This document shows positions 42,947 to 50,943 of a stretch of DNA of 64,000 bases, piece after piece (the first letter of the stretch is position 1; the number at the start of each line of letters is the position of its first letter). The notes beneath the pieces were generated by a model. It was given only the letters and a program-made list of their open reading frames with translations. It searched no databases and was not told the origin of the DNA. The stretch comes from JAJCYX01 sp965243825 (GTDB lineage: Bacteria; Chloroflexota; Dehalococcoidia; Lucifugimonadales; Lucifugimonadaceae): positions 2,852,001 through 2,916,000 of the forward strand of contig CBDEVT010000001.1 in assembly GCA_965243825.1 (NCBI GenBank). Reading direction: 5' to 3'. A program made the translations under genes and the position numbers.

Positions 42947-44836
42947 TTACTTCAGTTCAAGGTCCCAAACGGCATCAATCGCTGACGTTGCAGACTTAGG
43001 CATAGGCCATGCTGCAATCTTGTCAGGGTTGAAGAAGATGTCGTTTGGTACTGCCACCACACCAGGCTGCAGGTTCCAGAAGTACACGTAGTCGAGGTAC
43101 TCGTTGGCTGCCTGCGTAGCAGCGGCCTGGTCAGGGGCCGTTGCCATCCTGTTGTAGAGGTCAAGGATCTCAGGTGACTCGAAGCCACAGCCGAAGCCGC
43201 CGCGTGTCAGAGTCGTCTGGACAAGACCCTTCGGGAAGTGCCACGGGTTTGACTCGCGGCCCTTGTCACAGGAGGTGATCCATGGGTGGGTGTTGGTTCG
43301 ACCAACGACCGTCGGGCGGAAGGTCTGGTAAGAGTTCTTCAGCGTGAAGGTCGTCAGGCCGATCTGTGCCCAGAACCCGGCAACAGCGTCTGCGACCTCA
43401 CCGGTCACAGCCTGTCCACCACCAAGCTCAGGACCTGCGTACACGGAAACTTCGAATGCGTTGCCGCCCAAAGCGTCCTTGTCAGCAGAACCCTTCTGGT
43501 AGTCAGCGTCCAATCCGGAGATGATGTTCGCTGCTTCCTGTGGGTCGAACGGGTACTCCCACTTGGAGTCCCAGTTGGGGCTCGAGGTGGAGAAGTACTC
43601 AACGTGAACAACGTTACCGAGGCCGCCGATCAGCTCATCGTTAACCTGCTCACGGTCGATGGCGATAGCAAGTGCGCGACGGACCAGGCGAGCCTGTTCC
43701 ATGTCGTCGTCACCGTGCTTGCCAGGTGAACCAATCCAAGGCAGGTCGTGAACGAAGGTGGCCTTTACAGGCAGCTCTTCGCCAGTTGCTGCGTTGACGT
43801 CTTCCCAGAGGTTACCTGAGAAGAACACACCGAGCTGAACAGAACCAGAGGTTCCGGTCTGACCGAAACCACCGTTGATGAACGCAACAGCGTCCTTAGG
43901 CTCAAGTCCAGCTGCGTCAATCGCGCCGGTGCGCAGAGCTGATGCTCGGCTGGTTGGCTCGATGATCTCAACAAACTGAACACGGTCGGTCATGGGTGTG
44001 AGGTCAGGCAGGTAGTGCTCGCCACCATCTGCATAGCGGCTAACAATCGTTACCTGGTCGTCACGGTCCCAGCTCTCGACTTCGTAAGGTCCAGTGGCAA
44101 CCACTGTGTCACGTGAGAAGTCAGCACCGTTCTGCAAGAACGCCTGCTCTGAGAAGACGGCGAATGCCTGACCAGACTGGTTCAGGAAGTCGTCTTTCCA
44201 GGTTGCGTCGAACGATGTGAAGTCGAACGTGATGGTGGTTGAGTCAACGGCTGTCCACTCACCCCACAGACCGTTGAAGTCACCGGCCTGGCCATGAATC
44301 GACTCGGGGTTCGTTGCTGCGTTGGCATTGTTCATGCTCCACGCAACGTCGGAAGCCGTCAGAGTTCCAAAGTCACCGTTGTTGTCGTGGAACTCAACAC
44401 CTTCACGGATGAAGACAGTCGCTCCAGACAGGTCACTTTCGATCTCGAATCCTGTGGCGAGCCACGGGATCGAGCTGTCGTCTGCTGCTCGCAGGAACAG
44501 CGTCTCACCAATACCCCAGTAGTGAATGAACTCAGGCGACTGGGCCTGGTTCAGTCCGTTCTGGTCACCAACGTCAGCAACAGCAACTACGGCCGTGTCG
44601 TTAGGCGTGGTGGTGGTGGGAATGTCTACCGAGCCGGCGCCATCATCTGGCGTTGCGGTCGGAGGCGTCGTCGTCGCTCCCGTAGTAGGAACGGCGGTGG
44701 GCTGCTGCCCACTACCCGACGTTGCCGTCGGCGGTACTGCAGTGGGGTCTTCGTCGCTGCCGCAGGCTACTGCGAGAGCAACGGTCCCACCGATCAGTAG
44801 ACCGGCGACCATTTTGAATCGTCTTGATCTAAACAA
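42947..44836 (-). CDS. Extracellular solute-binding lipoprotein (SBP family 5)
   Basis: 629 aa. A signal peptide with lipobox (LAVAC, Cys25) is followed by a Thr/Pro/Gly linker of about 70 residues, then a peptide/nickel-type family 5 binding domain: GATVFIREGVEFHDNNGDFG, ASDVAWSMNNANAA, PLVRRALAIAIDREQVND and GAIDAAGLEPKDAVAF. It captures peptides or another organic solute outside the membrane and feeds the DppB/C-type permeases. The start is TTG at 44836, 9 nt after a perfect AGGAGG. An ATG CTG ATT GTT TAG mini-frame overlaps it. Its own promoter and terminator flank it. Confidence 0.93.
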   Translation of the reverse strand: MFRSRRFKMVAGLLIGGTVALAVACGSDEDPTAVPPTATSGSGQQPTAVPTTGATTTPPTATPDDGAGSVDIPTTTTPNDTAVVAVADVGDQNGLNQAQSPEFIHYWGIGETLFLRAADDSSIPWLATGFEIESDLSGATVFIREGVEFHDNNGDFGTLTASDVAWSMNNANAATNPESIHGQAGDFNGLWGEWTAVDSTTITFDFTSFDATWKDDFLNQSGQAFAVFSEQAFLQNGADFSRDTVVATGPYEVESWDRDDQVTIVSRYADGGEHYLPDLTPMTDRVQFVEIIEPTSRASALRTGAIDAAGLEPKDAVAFINGGFGQTGTSGSVQLGVFFSGNLWEDVNAATGEELPVKATFVHDLPWIGSPGKHGDDDMEQARLVRRALAIAIDREQVNDELIGGLGNVVHVEYFSTSSPNWDSKWEYPFDPQEAANIISGLDADYQKGSADKDALGGNAFEVSVYAGPELGGGQAVTGEVADAVAGFWAQIGLTTFTLKNSYQTFRPTVVGRTNTHPWITSCDKGRESNPWHFPKGLVQTTLTRGGFGCGFESPEILDLYNRMATAPDQAAATQAANEYLDYVYFWNLQPGVVAVPNDIFFNPDKIAAWPMPKSATSAIDAVWDLELK

Positions 44837-45038
44837 TCAGCATTTCCTCCTCAGACGCGTCGCCTTCTAGCTGTGCCAGAAAGACCTGGCGTTGAACCTT
44901 TTCGGTTGTACGCCTGCACACGTCTACAAGTTTTCGATTTGGCCCTCTGCTCCATCGACCTGCAGAGGCCGCTTGTTAAGTACGCCATGCACGCGCTCAA
45001 CTGCGAGCCGCCTGGGTGGAAGGCCGAAAAACTAGGCA

Positions 45039-45067
45039 AGTATAAATTTGGGGTATTAGGGTGTCAA
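45039..45067 (-). promoter_or_regulatory. Near-consensus sigma-70 promoter for the binding protein
   Basis: On the minus strand TTGACA (45062-45067, perfect) and TATACT (45039-45044) are 17 bp apart. Transcription would start near 45032, giving a leader of about 195 nt before the TTG start at 44836. This is the strongest promoter I see in the window. Confidence 0.8.
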
Positions 45068-45108
45068 CGAAATAAAAGTAGCCTTAAGCGGACCTCAAGG
45101 CTCTTCTT

Positions 45109-46179
45109 CTACCTGTCCACACGGGGCACGGGTTCGCCTTGTAAAAAGGCAAGGACATTGTCGACAGTTGCATTCAGTCCAGCACTCAGAGCTTCATTAG
45201 TGGCAGCCGAGGCGTGCGGGGAAAGAATGACGTTGGACAGGGTGCGGAGCTGACTGTTTCTGGGAAGCGGCTCATGCTCGAAGACGTCAAGACCGGCTCC
45301 GGCAATCGTGTCGTTGGTCAGGGCTATGGTCAGATCCTGCTCACTCACGAGTCTGCCACGGGCTGTGTTTATAAGTAGAGCGTTCGGCCTCATCTTCTCC
45401 AGGCGTGAAGCGTTGATCAGGTGATCCGTGGCCGCGGACAGGCGACCATGCAGCGATACCACGTCCGCTTCTTCCAGCAGTTCATCCAGTGTCACGATCT
45501 TCGCCCACCCGGGAATCTGATCAGTCCTTGTGAGTTCGTCCTGGAGCTGCATAGGACAGATCAACACGCGCATTCCAATGCCGCGTGCCAACTCAGCGAA
45601 CCGGATACCAACCGCTCCAGCACCTACAACGCCAGCCGTTTTACCGGCAAGCTGTGTTGTTCGTACACCTGGCCACTCGCCTTCCCTGACTCGCACGTCA
45701 AGCTCATGTATTCGGTGAGCCAGAGTGAGGGCCATTGAAAGAGCATGTTCTGCTACAGCCTCTGTCGCCGTGTTGGGTGTGTGGGTTACAGCTATGCCTG
45801 ACCGTCGCGCCGCGTCCATGGCAATGTTGTCCGTAGCCGTGCCCCAGATCGCGATGTGCCTGAGCCCTGGAGCCGCCTCGATGACAGAATGACTGAACCA
45901 GGTGGAAGAGCGAATGCCCACTATCGTATTTGCTGAGGAGATCCGGCTTATAAGGTCCGCCTCATCCCTGGGTTGCGTCGCATGAACCACAAGATCGAGA
46001 TCTGAGCGCCGTCTTAGTCGCATAAGCGCTGTTGAATCCGTGAACACCGGCGGATAGTCGTCTGGCACGACTACGAGGTGGCGCGACGTGCTCTCTTCAG
46101 CATGTTCAGTTGAGTCGTTTCGATTTTCTTCTGTCACTTCATTGGTCAACGGGCAACGCTTTCGCAAGACCTTTATCAC
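45109..46179 (-). CDS. D-isomer-specific 2-hydroxyacid dehydrogenase
   Basis: 356 aa, with about 35 poorly conserved N-terminal residues that may not be translated; a later start is possible. Rossmann motif GKTAGVVGAGAVGIRFAELA. Catalytic Arg in NTARGRLVSE, Glu in LDVFEHEPLP and His in LSPHASAAT. The family includes phosphoglycerate, glycerate and lactate dehydrogenases; the substrate is uncertain. Its 3' end lies just upstream of the binding-protein promoter. Divergent from the corrinoid cluster. Confidence 0.88.
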   Translation of the reverse strand: MIKVLRKRCPLTNEVTEENRNDSTEHAEESTSRHLVVVPDDYPPVFTDSTALMRLRRRSDLDLVVHATQPRDEADLISRISSANTIVGIRSSTWFSHSVIEAAPGLRHIAIWGTATDNIAMDAARRSGIAVTHTPNTATEAVAEHALSMALTLAHRIHELDVRVREGEWPGVRTTQLAGKTAGVVGAGAVGIRFAELARGIGMRVLICPMQLQDELTRTDQIPGWAKIVTLDELLEEADVVSLHGRLSAATDHLINASRLEKMRPNALLINTARGRLVSEQDLTIALTNDTIAGAGLDVFEHEPLPRNSQLRTLSNVILSPHASAATNEALSAGLNATVDNVLAFLQGEPVPRVDR

Positions 46180-46340
46180 GCGTAGCTTAAGGTACAGGGC
46201 CGAGTACGTTCTGAGTAAGATTCACAAACAGACTGGCTGTGGAGCGACACGTTGAATCAGCACGAGCGCTGCTTTCGCCAATGATAAGATTGAGATCAGT
46301 TCGCTGGCTTAAGTATTCAGCTGTCACCTCGGAGGTCTGT

Positions 46341-46694
46341 TTGGCACAGTTGAGGGTCATGTACTGGAAGGAGATTCCAGTGCAGATACAGGCCCAGGAT
46401 GACGATGGTCAGGTGTCTGCACCTCTTGATGCCCGGTTCCAGGAAGCTGCAGACGCGGTGGCAATGTTCGATGGTAGTGCAGGCACCGATGCCTATCTCG
46501 ATGGCTGGGCGACCGGGGAACCAGTTGATGTCGAAGGAACAGCAGAAGCGGCAGCGAAGTCGTTGGCCAATAAGTACAACGACAACATGCCGGATGATTT
46601 TGTGGCCAGGATCAGAGAAATGGTGAAGGCCGGTACTCGGGACGAATCGCCAGGTTCGATCGATTCCTGGGCCGGGATTGAATTGTTCAACTAG
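46341..46694 (+). CDS. Small PF13769-like ('virulence factor') protein
   Basis: 117 aa from a TTG at 46341 with GGAGG 5-6 nt upstream; the frame opens earlier, at 46239, without family sequence. The core MYWKEIPVQIQAQDDDG, FQEAADAVAMFDGSAGTDAY and NMPDDFVARIREM matches what I remember of the PF13769 family, named 'virulence factor' for no tested reason. From memory, relatives occur beside corrinoid and folate methyltransferase genes in other bacteria. It is first in the plus-strand one-carbon cluster. A helper role is inference. Confidence 0.75.
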   Translation: MAQLRVMYWKEIPVQIQAQDDDGQVSAPLDARFQEAADAVAMFDGSAGTDAYLDGWATGEPVDVEGTAEAAAKSLANKYNDNMPDDFVARIREMVKAGTRDESPGSIDSWAGIELFN

Positions 46695-46825
46695 TGCTGG
46701 CTGGCCAAGTCCGAAAACTGATCGGTATATGCTCCATAGCTCAGGCATCTGTTGTTGAATCTCCAACGCATCTAATCAATCAGACACATCCAGGCGCATT
46801 CGAAGTCATGAAGGAATAAAGCGCG

Positions 46826-47746
46826 ATGCATGCATCAGACCGTACGGAGCGAAAAGGAATCCTTACGAGGCTCGCGGCGGGCGAAACCCTCGTTTTCGAC
46901 GGTGCAACTGGCTCCTACTTGCAAGAACACGGTCTCGAACCAGGCGGCTGCCCCGAGCTGATGAATGCCGAACAACCCGACGTCGTTCGTGAGATGGCAG
47001 CACAGTACTTTGCCGCGGGTTCCGACATTGTCCTTACAAATACATTCGGTGCGAACAGAATCGGCCTGAAGCGCTACGATCTTGAAGAACGCACTCGTGA
47101 GTTGAACATCAAAGCTGTTGAGAATGCTCGGGCCGGTGCGCCTGAAAGCGACAGCCTGGTAGTTGGCTCCGTCGGTCCACTTGGTGGTTTGTTGGAGCCT
47201 TTGGGAGACATTTCCGAGGACGCAGCTTACGAAGCGCTTGCCGAACAGATCGTCGCACTTGAAGAAGGTGGAGCCGACGGTGTGATCATAGAGACGCAGA
47301 TTGCGCTTGAAGAGGCTCTGATCGGTATTCGAGCGGCAAAAGAGAACACTCAACTGACTGTGATGTCGACGATGGTCTTCGACAAAGGCCCCCGTGGGTA
47401 TTTCACTATGATGGGAGTAACTCCTGAAAAAGCCGTTGAAGAACTGGAGTCAGCTGGTGCAGACGTTGTTGGAACCAACTGCGGTAACGGCATCGAACGG
47501 ATGGTAGAGATCGCAACCAGGATGCGAGCAGTCACTGATGGATACCTTGTAGTCCAGGCAAACGCGGGTATTCCAACTCTGGTTAAGGGCGAAAACTGCT
47601 ATCCGGAGACTCCAGAGTTCATGGCCGAAGGCTATCGACAGCTTGCCAGCTTGCCCGTCAACATGCTCGGCGGGTGCTGCGGCACCACGGCTGCCCACAT
47701 CCGGGCGCTAGTTGACGTGGTGAAAGGTCAAACGGCTGCCGTGTAA
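46826..47746 (+). CDS. Homocysteine S-methyltransferase (BHMT/MetH-N-like)
   Basis: 306 aa. Pfam S-methyl_trans fold with the zinc cysteines Cys219 (VVGTNCGNGIE) and Cys284-Cys285 (LGGCCGTTAAHIRAL), and the homocysteine-site segment FDGATGSYLQEHGLEPGG. It would transfer a methyl group to homocysteine, making methionine, as the N-terminal domain of MetH or as BHMT does. There is no folate or B12 domain on this chain; the corrinoid protein is encoded 2 kb downstream. AAGGA lies upstream of the ATG. The unknown 222-aa gene follows after 50 bp. Confidence 0.9.
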   Translation: MHASDRTERKGILTRLAAGETLVFDGATGSYLQEHGLEPGGCPELMNAEQPDVVREMAAQYFAAGSDIVLTNTFGANRIGLKRYDLEERTRELNIKAVENARAGAPESDSLVVGSVGPLGGLLEPLGDISEDAAYEALAEQIVALEEGGADGVIIETQIALEEALIGIRAAKENTQLTVMSTMVFDKGPRGYFTMMGVTPEKAVEELESAGADVVGTNCGNGIERMVEIATRMRAVTDGYLVVQANAGIPTLVKGENCYPETPEFMAEGYRQLASLPVNMLGGCCGTTAAHIRALVDVVKGQTAAV

Positions 47747-47796
47747 AGTATGCCCGGTCAGGCCAACGCATTTAGAACCAGGTTCACGGAGTTGAT

Positions 47797-48465
47797 ATGA
47801 CGCAGGCAACACAGAAGCCGAGTGTCAGGGAAACGATCAAGCGACTGGGTGGGTGTATCGAACTGATCTCGATGGATCCTCACTTCAATGAGATCAGCGT
47901 CGGCCTGTTCCTGAAGGACCGCACACTGACGGTCTGGTCATACAGCGGTATCGCTGGAGTTCAGGACCGCCTGGAAAAGATCCGGGACCGCATGGTCGCT
48001 CTTGGTGATCTCGAAGCGGTTACGGACACCCCTAACCAGGCGACCGTTCCCAACGGTGACATATTGATTCAGCCGATGAAGTTCATGTTCAGGGAGGCGG
48101 TCGAAAAGGATCCTGAACAGTTGCCTTCCGGGCCCATCGAGGCAGCAGACAACAAATCGACGCTTACGTTTGTTGTCGAAGGTGAACAGAAGGATGATGC
48201 CTACGTCTACACGGTGAGCGCGAGAGGCGAAGCTGAGCGAGCCAGTATGCGGATCAGAGCGACTGTTGGCGGATTCATGCGCTACGGCCAGTGTGAACGC
48301 GTGAGTCCAGAGAGCTTTCGATTCCCTGACGGCCAGCGTCACGACGGTTTTGTCAGATTGCTTCTGCCATACGCTCGGAACGTCAGCGCAGTCGAAAGAA
48401 TGCTGGAGGCTGAGGACATGGAAGGCCAGATGACAACCCAGACTCTTGGTTTCAGTTCCACCTAA
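47797..48465 (+). CDS. Unknown 222-aa protein in the corrinoid cluster
   Basis: No family recognised. Soluble alpha/beta protein of 222 aa. The first ~70 residues have LGGCIELISMDPHFNEISVG and LTVWSYSGIAGVQDRLEKI. A second half with beta pattern (LTFVVEGEQKDDAYVYTVSA, MRIRATVGGFMRYGQC) ends in a charged helix. Only two cysteines, no metal motif, no signal. GGAG precedes the ATG. It lies between the homocysteine methyltransferase and the MtaA-like gene (50 and 57 bp), so it likely belongs to the same pathway. Confidence 0.75.
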   Translation: MTQATQKPSVRETIKRLGGCIELISMDPHFNEISVGLFLKDRTLTVWSYSGIAGVQDRLEKIRDRMVALGDLEAVTDTPNQATVPNGDILIQPMKFMFREAVEKDPEQLPSGPIEAADNKSTLTFVVEGEQKDDAYVYTVSARGEAERASMRIRATVGGFMRYGQCERVSPESFRFPDGQRHDGFVRLLLPYARNVSAVERMLEAEDMEGQMTTQTLGFSST

Positions 48466-48522
48466 AGAGCCTTTCGCCCGCCAGAAAGGCCGTTCAGCGA
48501 GTCAGCTTGTAGGAGGATGACT

Positions 48523-49581
48523 TTGACATCCAAAACAGATGGCACCACGACAGAAAAACTGTCGCCGCGCCAGCGTGTTCTCAACGCATTGGAAGGTAAA
48601 CCTGTCGATCGCCCACCGGTTGCTAATCCGACAAGTGTTGCGACCGTCGAAATGATGGACCTCGTCGACGCCTATTTCCCTGAGGCGAATCGCAACGCAG
48701 AGATGAACGCCCGGTTAGCTGCTACCGAATACACAGAATTTGGTTTCGATGCGATCGCTCCATATTTCTCGATCATCCAGGAGTCATCGGCCGTTGGTTG
48801 CGATATGCAATGGGAGCAGAAAGACAACTGGCCTACTGTCCGAATGACCAACCCGATCTGGAAGTCTTCTAAGGACGTAAAAGTCCCGGCCAATTTCTTG
48901 GATCACCCGGATATCAAGACCATTACTGACTCCATCAGGTTGCTTAAACAGGAGTTTGGGGATGAAGTGGCCATCATCGGCAAGACGATGGGGCCGTGGA
49001 CACTCGCCTACCACGTGTTTGGAGTGGAGCCGTTCCTTCTGGGAACCGTTGACGACCCGGACGAAACTTTTGCTGCTCTGGAAGCTCTGAAGGAATTCAC
49101 TGTCCTATTCGGGCAGGCGCAGATCGATGCAGGCGCAGATGCGTTGACTTTACCGGACCACGCAACCGGTGATCTCGTGAGCGCTGAGTACTACCGACGA
49201 TTCTTGATGGAGATGCACCAGGAGTTTGTCGAAGAGCTGAGCGCACCGATCATTCTGCACATCTGCGGAGCAACGGTCGACCGAATGCCATACATAGCGA
49301 ATACGGGTATGGCCGCGTTCCATTTTGACTCCCGCAATGACCCTTTTGAGGCGATGGAAGCGGTTGATGGCAAGATCAGGTTAGTGGGTAACATCAACAA
49401 CCCAACCACTCTTTATGCAAGAGGGCCGGAAGAGGTACGTCAGGAGGTTTACCGGGCTCTTGATGCAGGAGTTCAGTTGATCGCCCCTGAGTGCGCAATA
49501 CCGCTGAAGACCAAGGCGGAGAATCTGGTCGAGATTCCGATCGCCGTTGAAGACTGGGCTGCGGAACACGGAATGGCCTAA
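48523..49581 (+). CDS. UroD/MtaA-family corrinoid methyltransferase
   Basis: 352 aa from the TTG at 48523, which has AGGAGG 6 nt upstream. The ATG at 48517 touches that AGGAGG directly and is unlikely. Uroporphyrinogen-decarboxylase superfamily, of the MtaA/MtbA/CmuA methyltransferase branch: the zinc triad His246, Cys248 (IILHICGAT) and Cys324 (IAPECAIPL) is present, as needed to activate a thiol or methyl acceptor. It would move a methyl group to or from the neighbouring corrinoid protein. True heme-pathway UroD lacks these Cys. The methyl donor or acceptor is unknown. Confidence 0.88.
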   Translation: MTSKTDGTTTEKLSPRQRVLNALEGKPVDRPPVANPTSVATVEMMDLVDAYFPEANRNAEMNARLAATEYTEFGFDAIAPYFSIIQESSAVGCDMQWEQKDNWPTVRMTNPIWKSSKDVKVPANFLDHPDIKTITDSIRLLKQEFGDEVAIIGKTMGPWTLAYHVFGVEPFLLGTVDDPDETFAALEALKEFTVLFGQAQIDAGADALTLPDHATGDLVSAEYYRRFLMEMHQEFVEELSAPIILHICGATVDRMPYIANTGMAAFHFDSRNDPFEAMEAVDGKIRLVGNINNPTTLYARGPEEVRQEVYRALDAGVQLIAPECAIPLKTKAENLVEIPIAVEDWAAEHGMA

Positions 49582-49702
49582 AAAAACACTGAGTAGTTGC
49601 GTCTCGGGTCGGTTTTTCGGTGTTCGAAGTCTCCACTGTTGCCTAATCTGGCTACATTCACAGTCGCTTCTCGTCACCCCAGATGCCAGAATGTATAGAT
49701 GC

Positions 49703-49730
49703 GCAACCGGTCAGTTAGGGCACCGGTTGC
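49703..49730. repeat. 9-bp inverted repeat before the corrinoid protein gene
   Basis: GCAACCGGT (49703-49711) pairs perfectly with ACCGGTTGC (49722-49730) around a 10-nt loop. It lies 42 bp before the corrinoid gene start in a 190-bp gap. There is no T-run, so it may be a regulatory hairpin, processing site or operator rather than a terminator. Confidence 0.45.
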
Positions 49731-49771
49731 CAGGAAACATCAATTAAGCGCGTTTGGCAGCATAAGATCAC

Positions 49772-50518
49772 ATGGCAATACAGCACGAAGGTCTGGCGAA
49801 AGAGTTCGAATGGGTCACAAGGCCCGGAGAGCAGAAGCACATCAGCGAGTCGATTGAGAAAACCGACCTGTTGATGCAGGAGATGGCATACCAGCTCATC
49901 ATCGGCGCGAACACCGAGGTTGACCGACTCACCAAAGAGGCACTGGACAAGGGCTATTCAGCGAACGATGTCCTTGACGACGGACTGCTGAATGGTATGG
50001 CCATAGTCGGCGTGAAGTTCAGGGACAACGTGATCTTTGTGCCAGAAGTGCTTGTGGCTGCCAGAGCAATGAAGGCTGGGATGGCGCACCTTGAGCCGAT
50101 TCTGTCTGCGTCTGGCGTAGAACCTATCGGCACCGTGGTGATGGGCACCGTAAAAGGCGATCTCCACGACATTGGCAAGAACCTCTGCATCATGATGCTT
50201 CGTGGCGCCAGCTTCGTCGTCCACGACCTCGGAGTTGATACTGATCCTGATGAGTTTGCAGATGCCGTTGAAGAACACGGTGCTCAACTGGTTGGAATGT
50301 CCGCCCTTCTCACCACAACTATGCCTAACATGGGCCGTGTGATCAGCTACTTTGAAGATGTTGGGATTCGCGATGAGGTGCGGATGATGGTTGGTGGTGC
50401 ACCCGTCACTCAAGAATTTGCAGACGAAATGGGTGCTGACGGCTACGGAGAGAACGCAGTCGAATGCGTAGACAAAGCGAAAGAGCTGCTGATCCTACTG
50501 GAAGAACTCAAAGGCTGA
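49772..50518 (+). CDS. Corrinoid protein (MtaC/MtbC/MttC-type)
   Basis: 248 aa. Helical cap (about 28-110: LTKEALDKGYSANDVLDDGL), then the B12-binding Rossmann domain with the lower-ligand motif Asp130-x-His132-x-x-Gly135 (TVKGDLHDIGKNL), the SALLTTTMP loop and a final GGAPVTQEFADEMGADGYG. It carries the methyl group as methylcob(III)amide between methyltransferases in the cytosol. Genes for a UroD/MtaA-like enzyme precede it and a reactivator follows. The stop is 8 bp before the start of the four-Cys protein. Confidence 0.94.
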   Translation: MAIQHEGLAKEFEWVTRPGEQKHISESIEKTDLLMQEMAYQLIIGANTEVDRLTKEALDKGYSANDVLDDGLLNGMAIVGVKFRDNVIFVPEVLVAARAMKAGMAHLEPILSASGVEPIGTVVMGTVKGDLHDIGKNLCIMMLRGASFVVHDLGVDTDPDEFADAVEEHGAQLVGMSALLTTTMPNMGRVISYFEDVGIRDEVRMMVGGAPVTQEFADEMGADGYGENAVECVDKAKELLILLEELKG

Positions 50519-50526
50519 CCAGGAAA

Positions 50527-50826
50527 ATGCCAGATCAGTCACCTAACCAGACTCAGGATGGCGCTTCTCCTGAGTTTGATGCTGAGCGTTATGCCGCAAG
50601 TATGGATCGGCTGTTCTCAATTTACAGCGAGATTTCGGATCGGGCCGACATTGTGATGGAGAGCCGATGTCCGTACAAAGACGCGCGGTCACGCTGTACT
50701 GCTCGTTTCGAGTGCCGTAACCAGTTTTTCACCAAAGATCCGTCGCAGAAACCTGTATGCGCTGGAAGTGACCGTATCGACTACAGATCGGCATGGGTCA
50801 ATGGCGGGGCGATTGCGTCTGAGTAG
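50527..50826 (+). CDS. 99-aa four-cysteine protein, candidate new corrinoid-system component
   Basis: 99 aa from the ATG at 50527, preceded by AGGAAA. No family recognised. A polar N-terminus and helix (YAASMDRLFSIYSEISDRAD) are followed by cysteines at 48, 57, 63 and 78 (ESRCPYKDARSRCTARFECR, then KPVCAG), spaced C-x8-C-x5-C-x14-C, which could bind Fe-S or zinc. No membrane segment. It lies directly between the corrinoid protein (8 bp) and the ferredoxin-ASKHA reactivator (117 bp), so an electron-transfer or chaperone role in corrinoid reactivation is a reasonable guess. Confidence 0.75.
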   Translation: MPDQSPNQTQDGASPEFDAERYAASMDRLFSIYSEISDRADIVMESRCPYKDARSRCTARFECRNQFFTKDPSQKPVCAGSDRIDYRSAWVNGGAIASE

Positions 50827-50943
50827 AACTTAGCTAACGAGACGCGTGTCGTTTGATTGGGCCCCATGGACCGCGTTTCAAACAGACTGCAGCTGGTTCA
50901 TCGCGTTCGACCATCCTGTTAATGCTGACTCATACTGATATCT

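Noticed and set aside
44873..45253. Plus-strand coding region of 126 aa upstream of the 2-hydroxyacid dehydrogenase
   Set aside because: No family pattern, covers a near-consensus promoter on the other strand and runs into the dehydrogenase gene.
48517..48519. ATG start for the MtaA-like gene
   Set aside because: It directly abuts the AGGAGG with no spacing; the TTG 6 nt downstream of the AGGAGG fits.
49690..49750. Cobalamin riboswitch upstream of the corrinoid gene
   Set aside because: GCCAGGAAACATCA partly resembles a B12 box, but the rest of the box and the conserved upstream core are missing.
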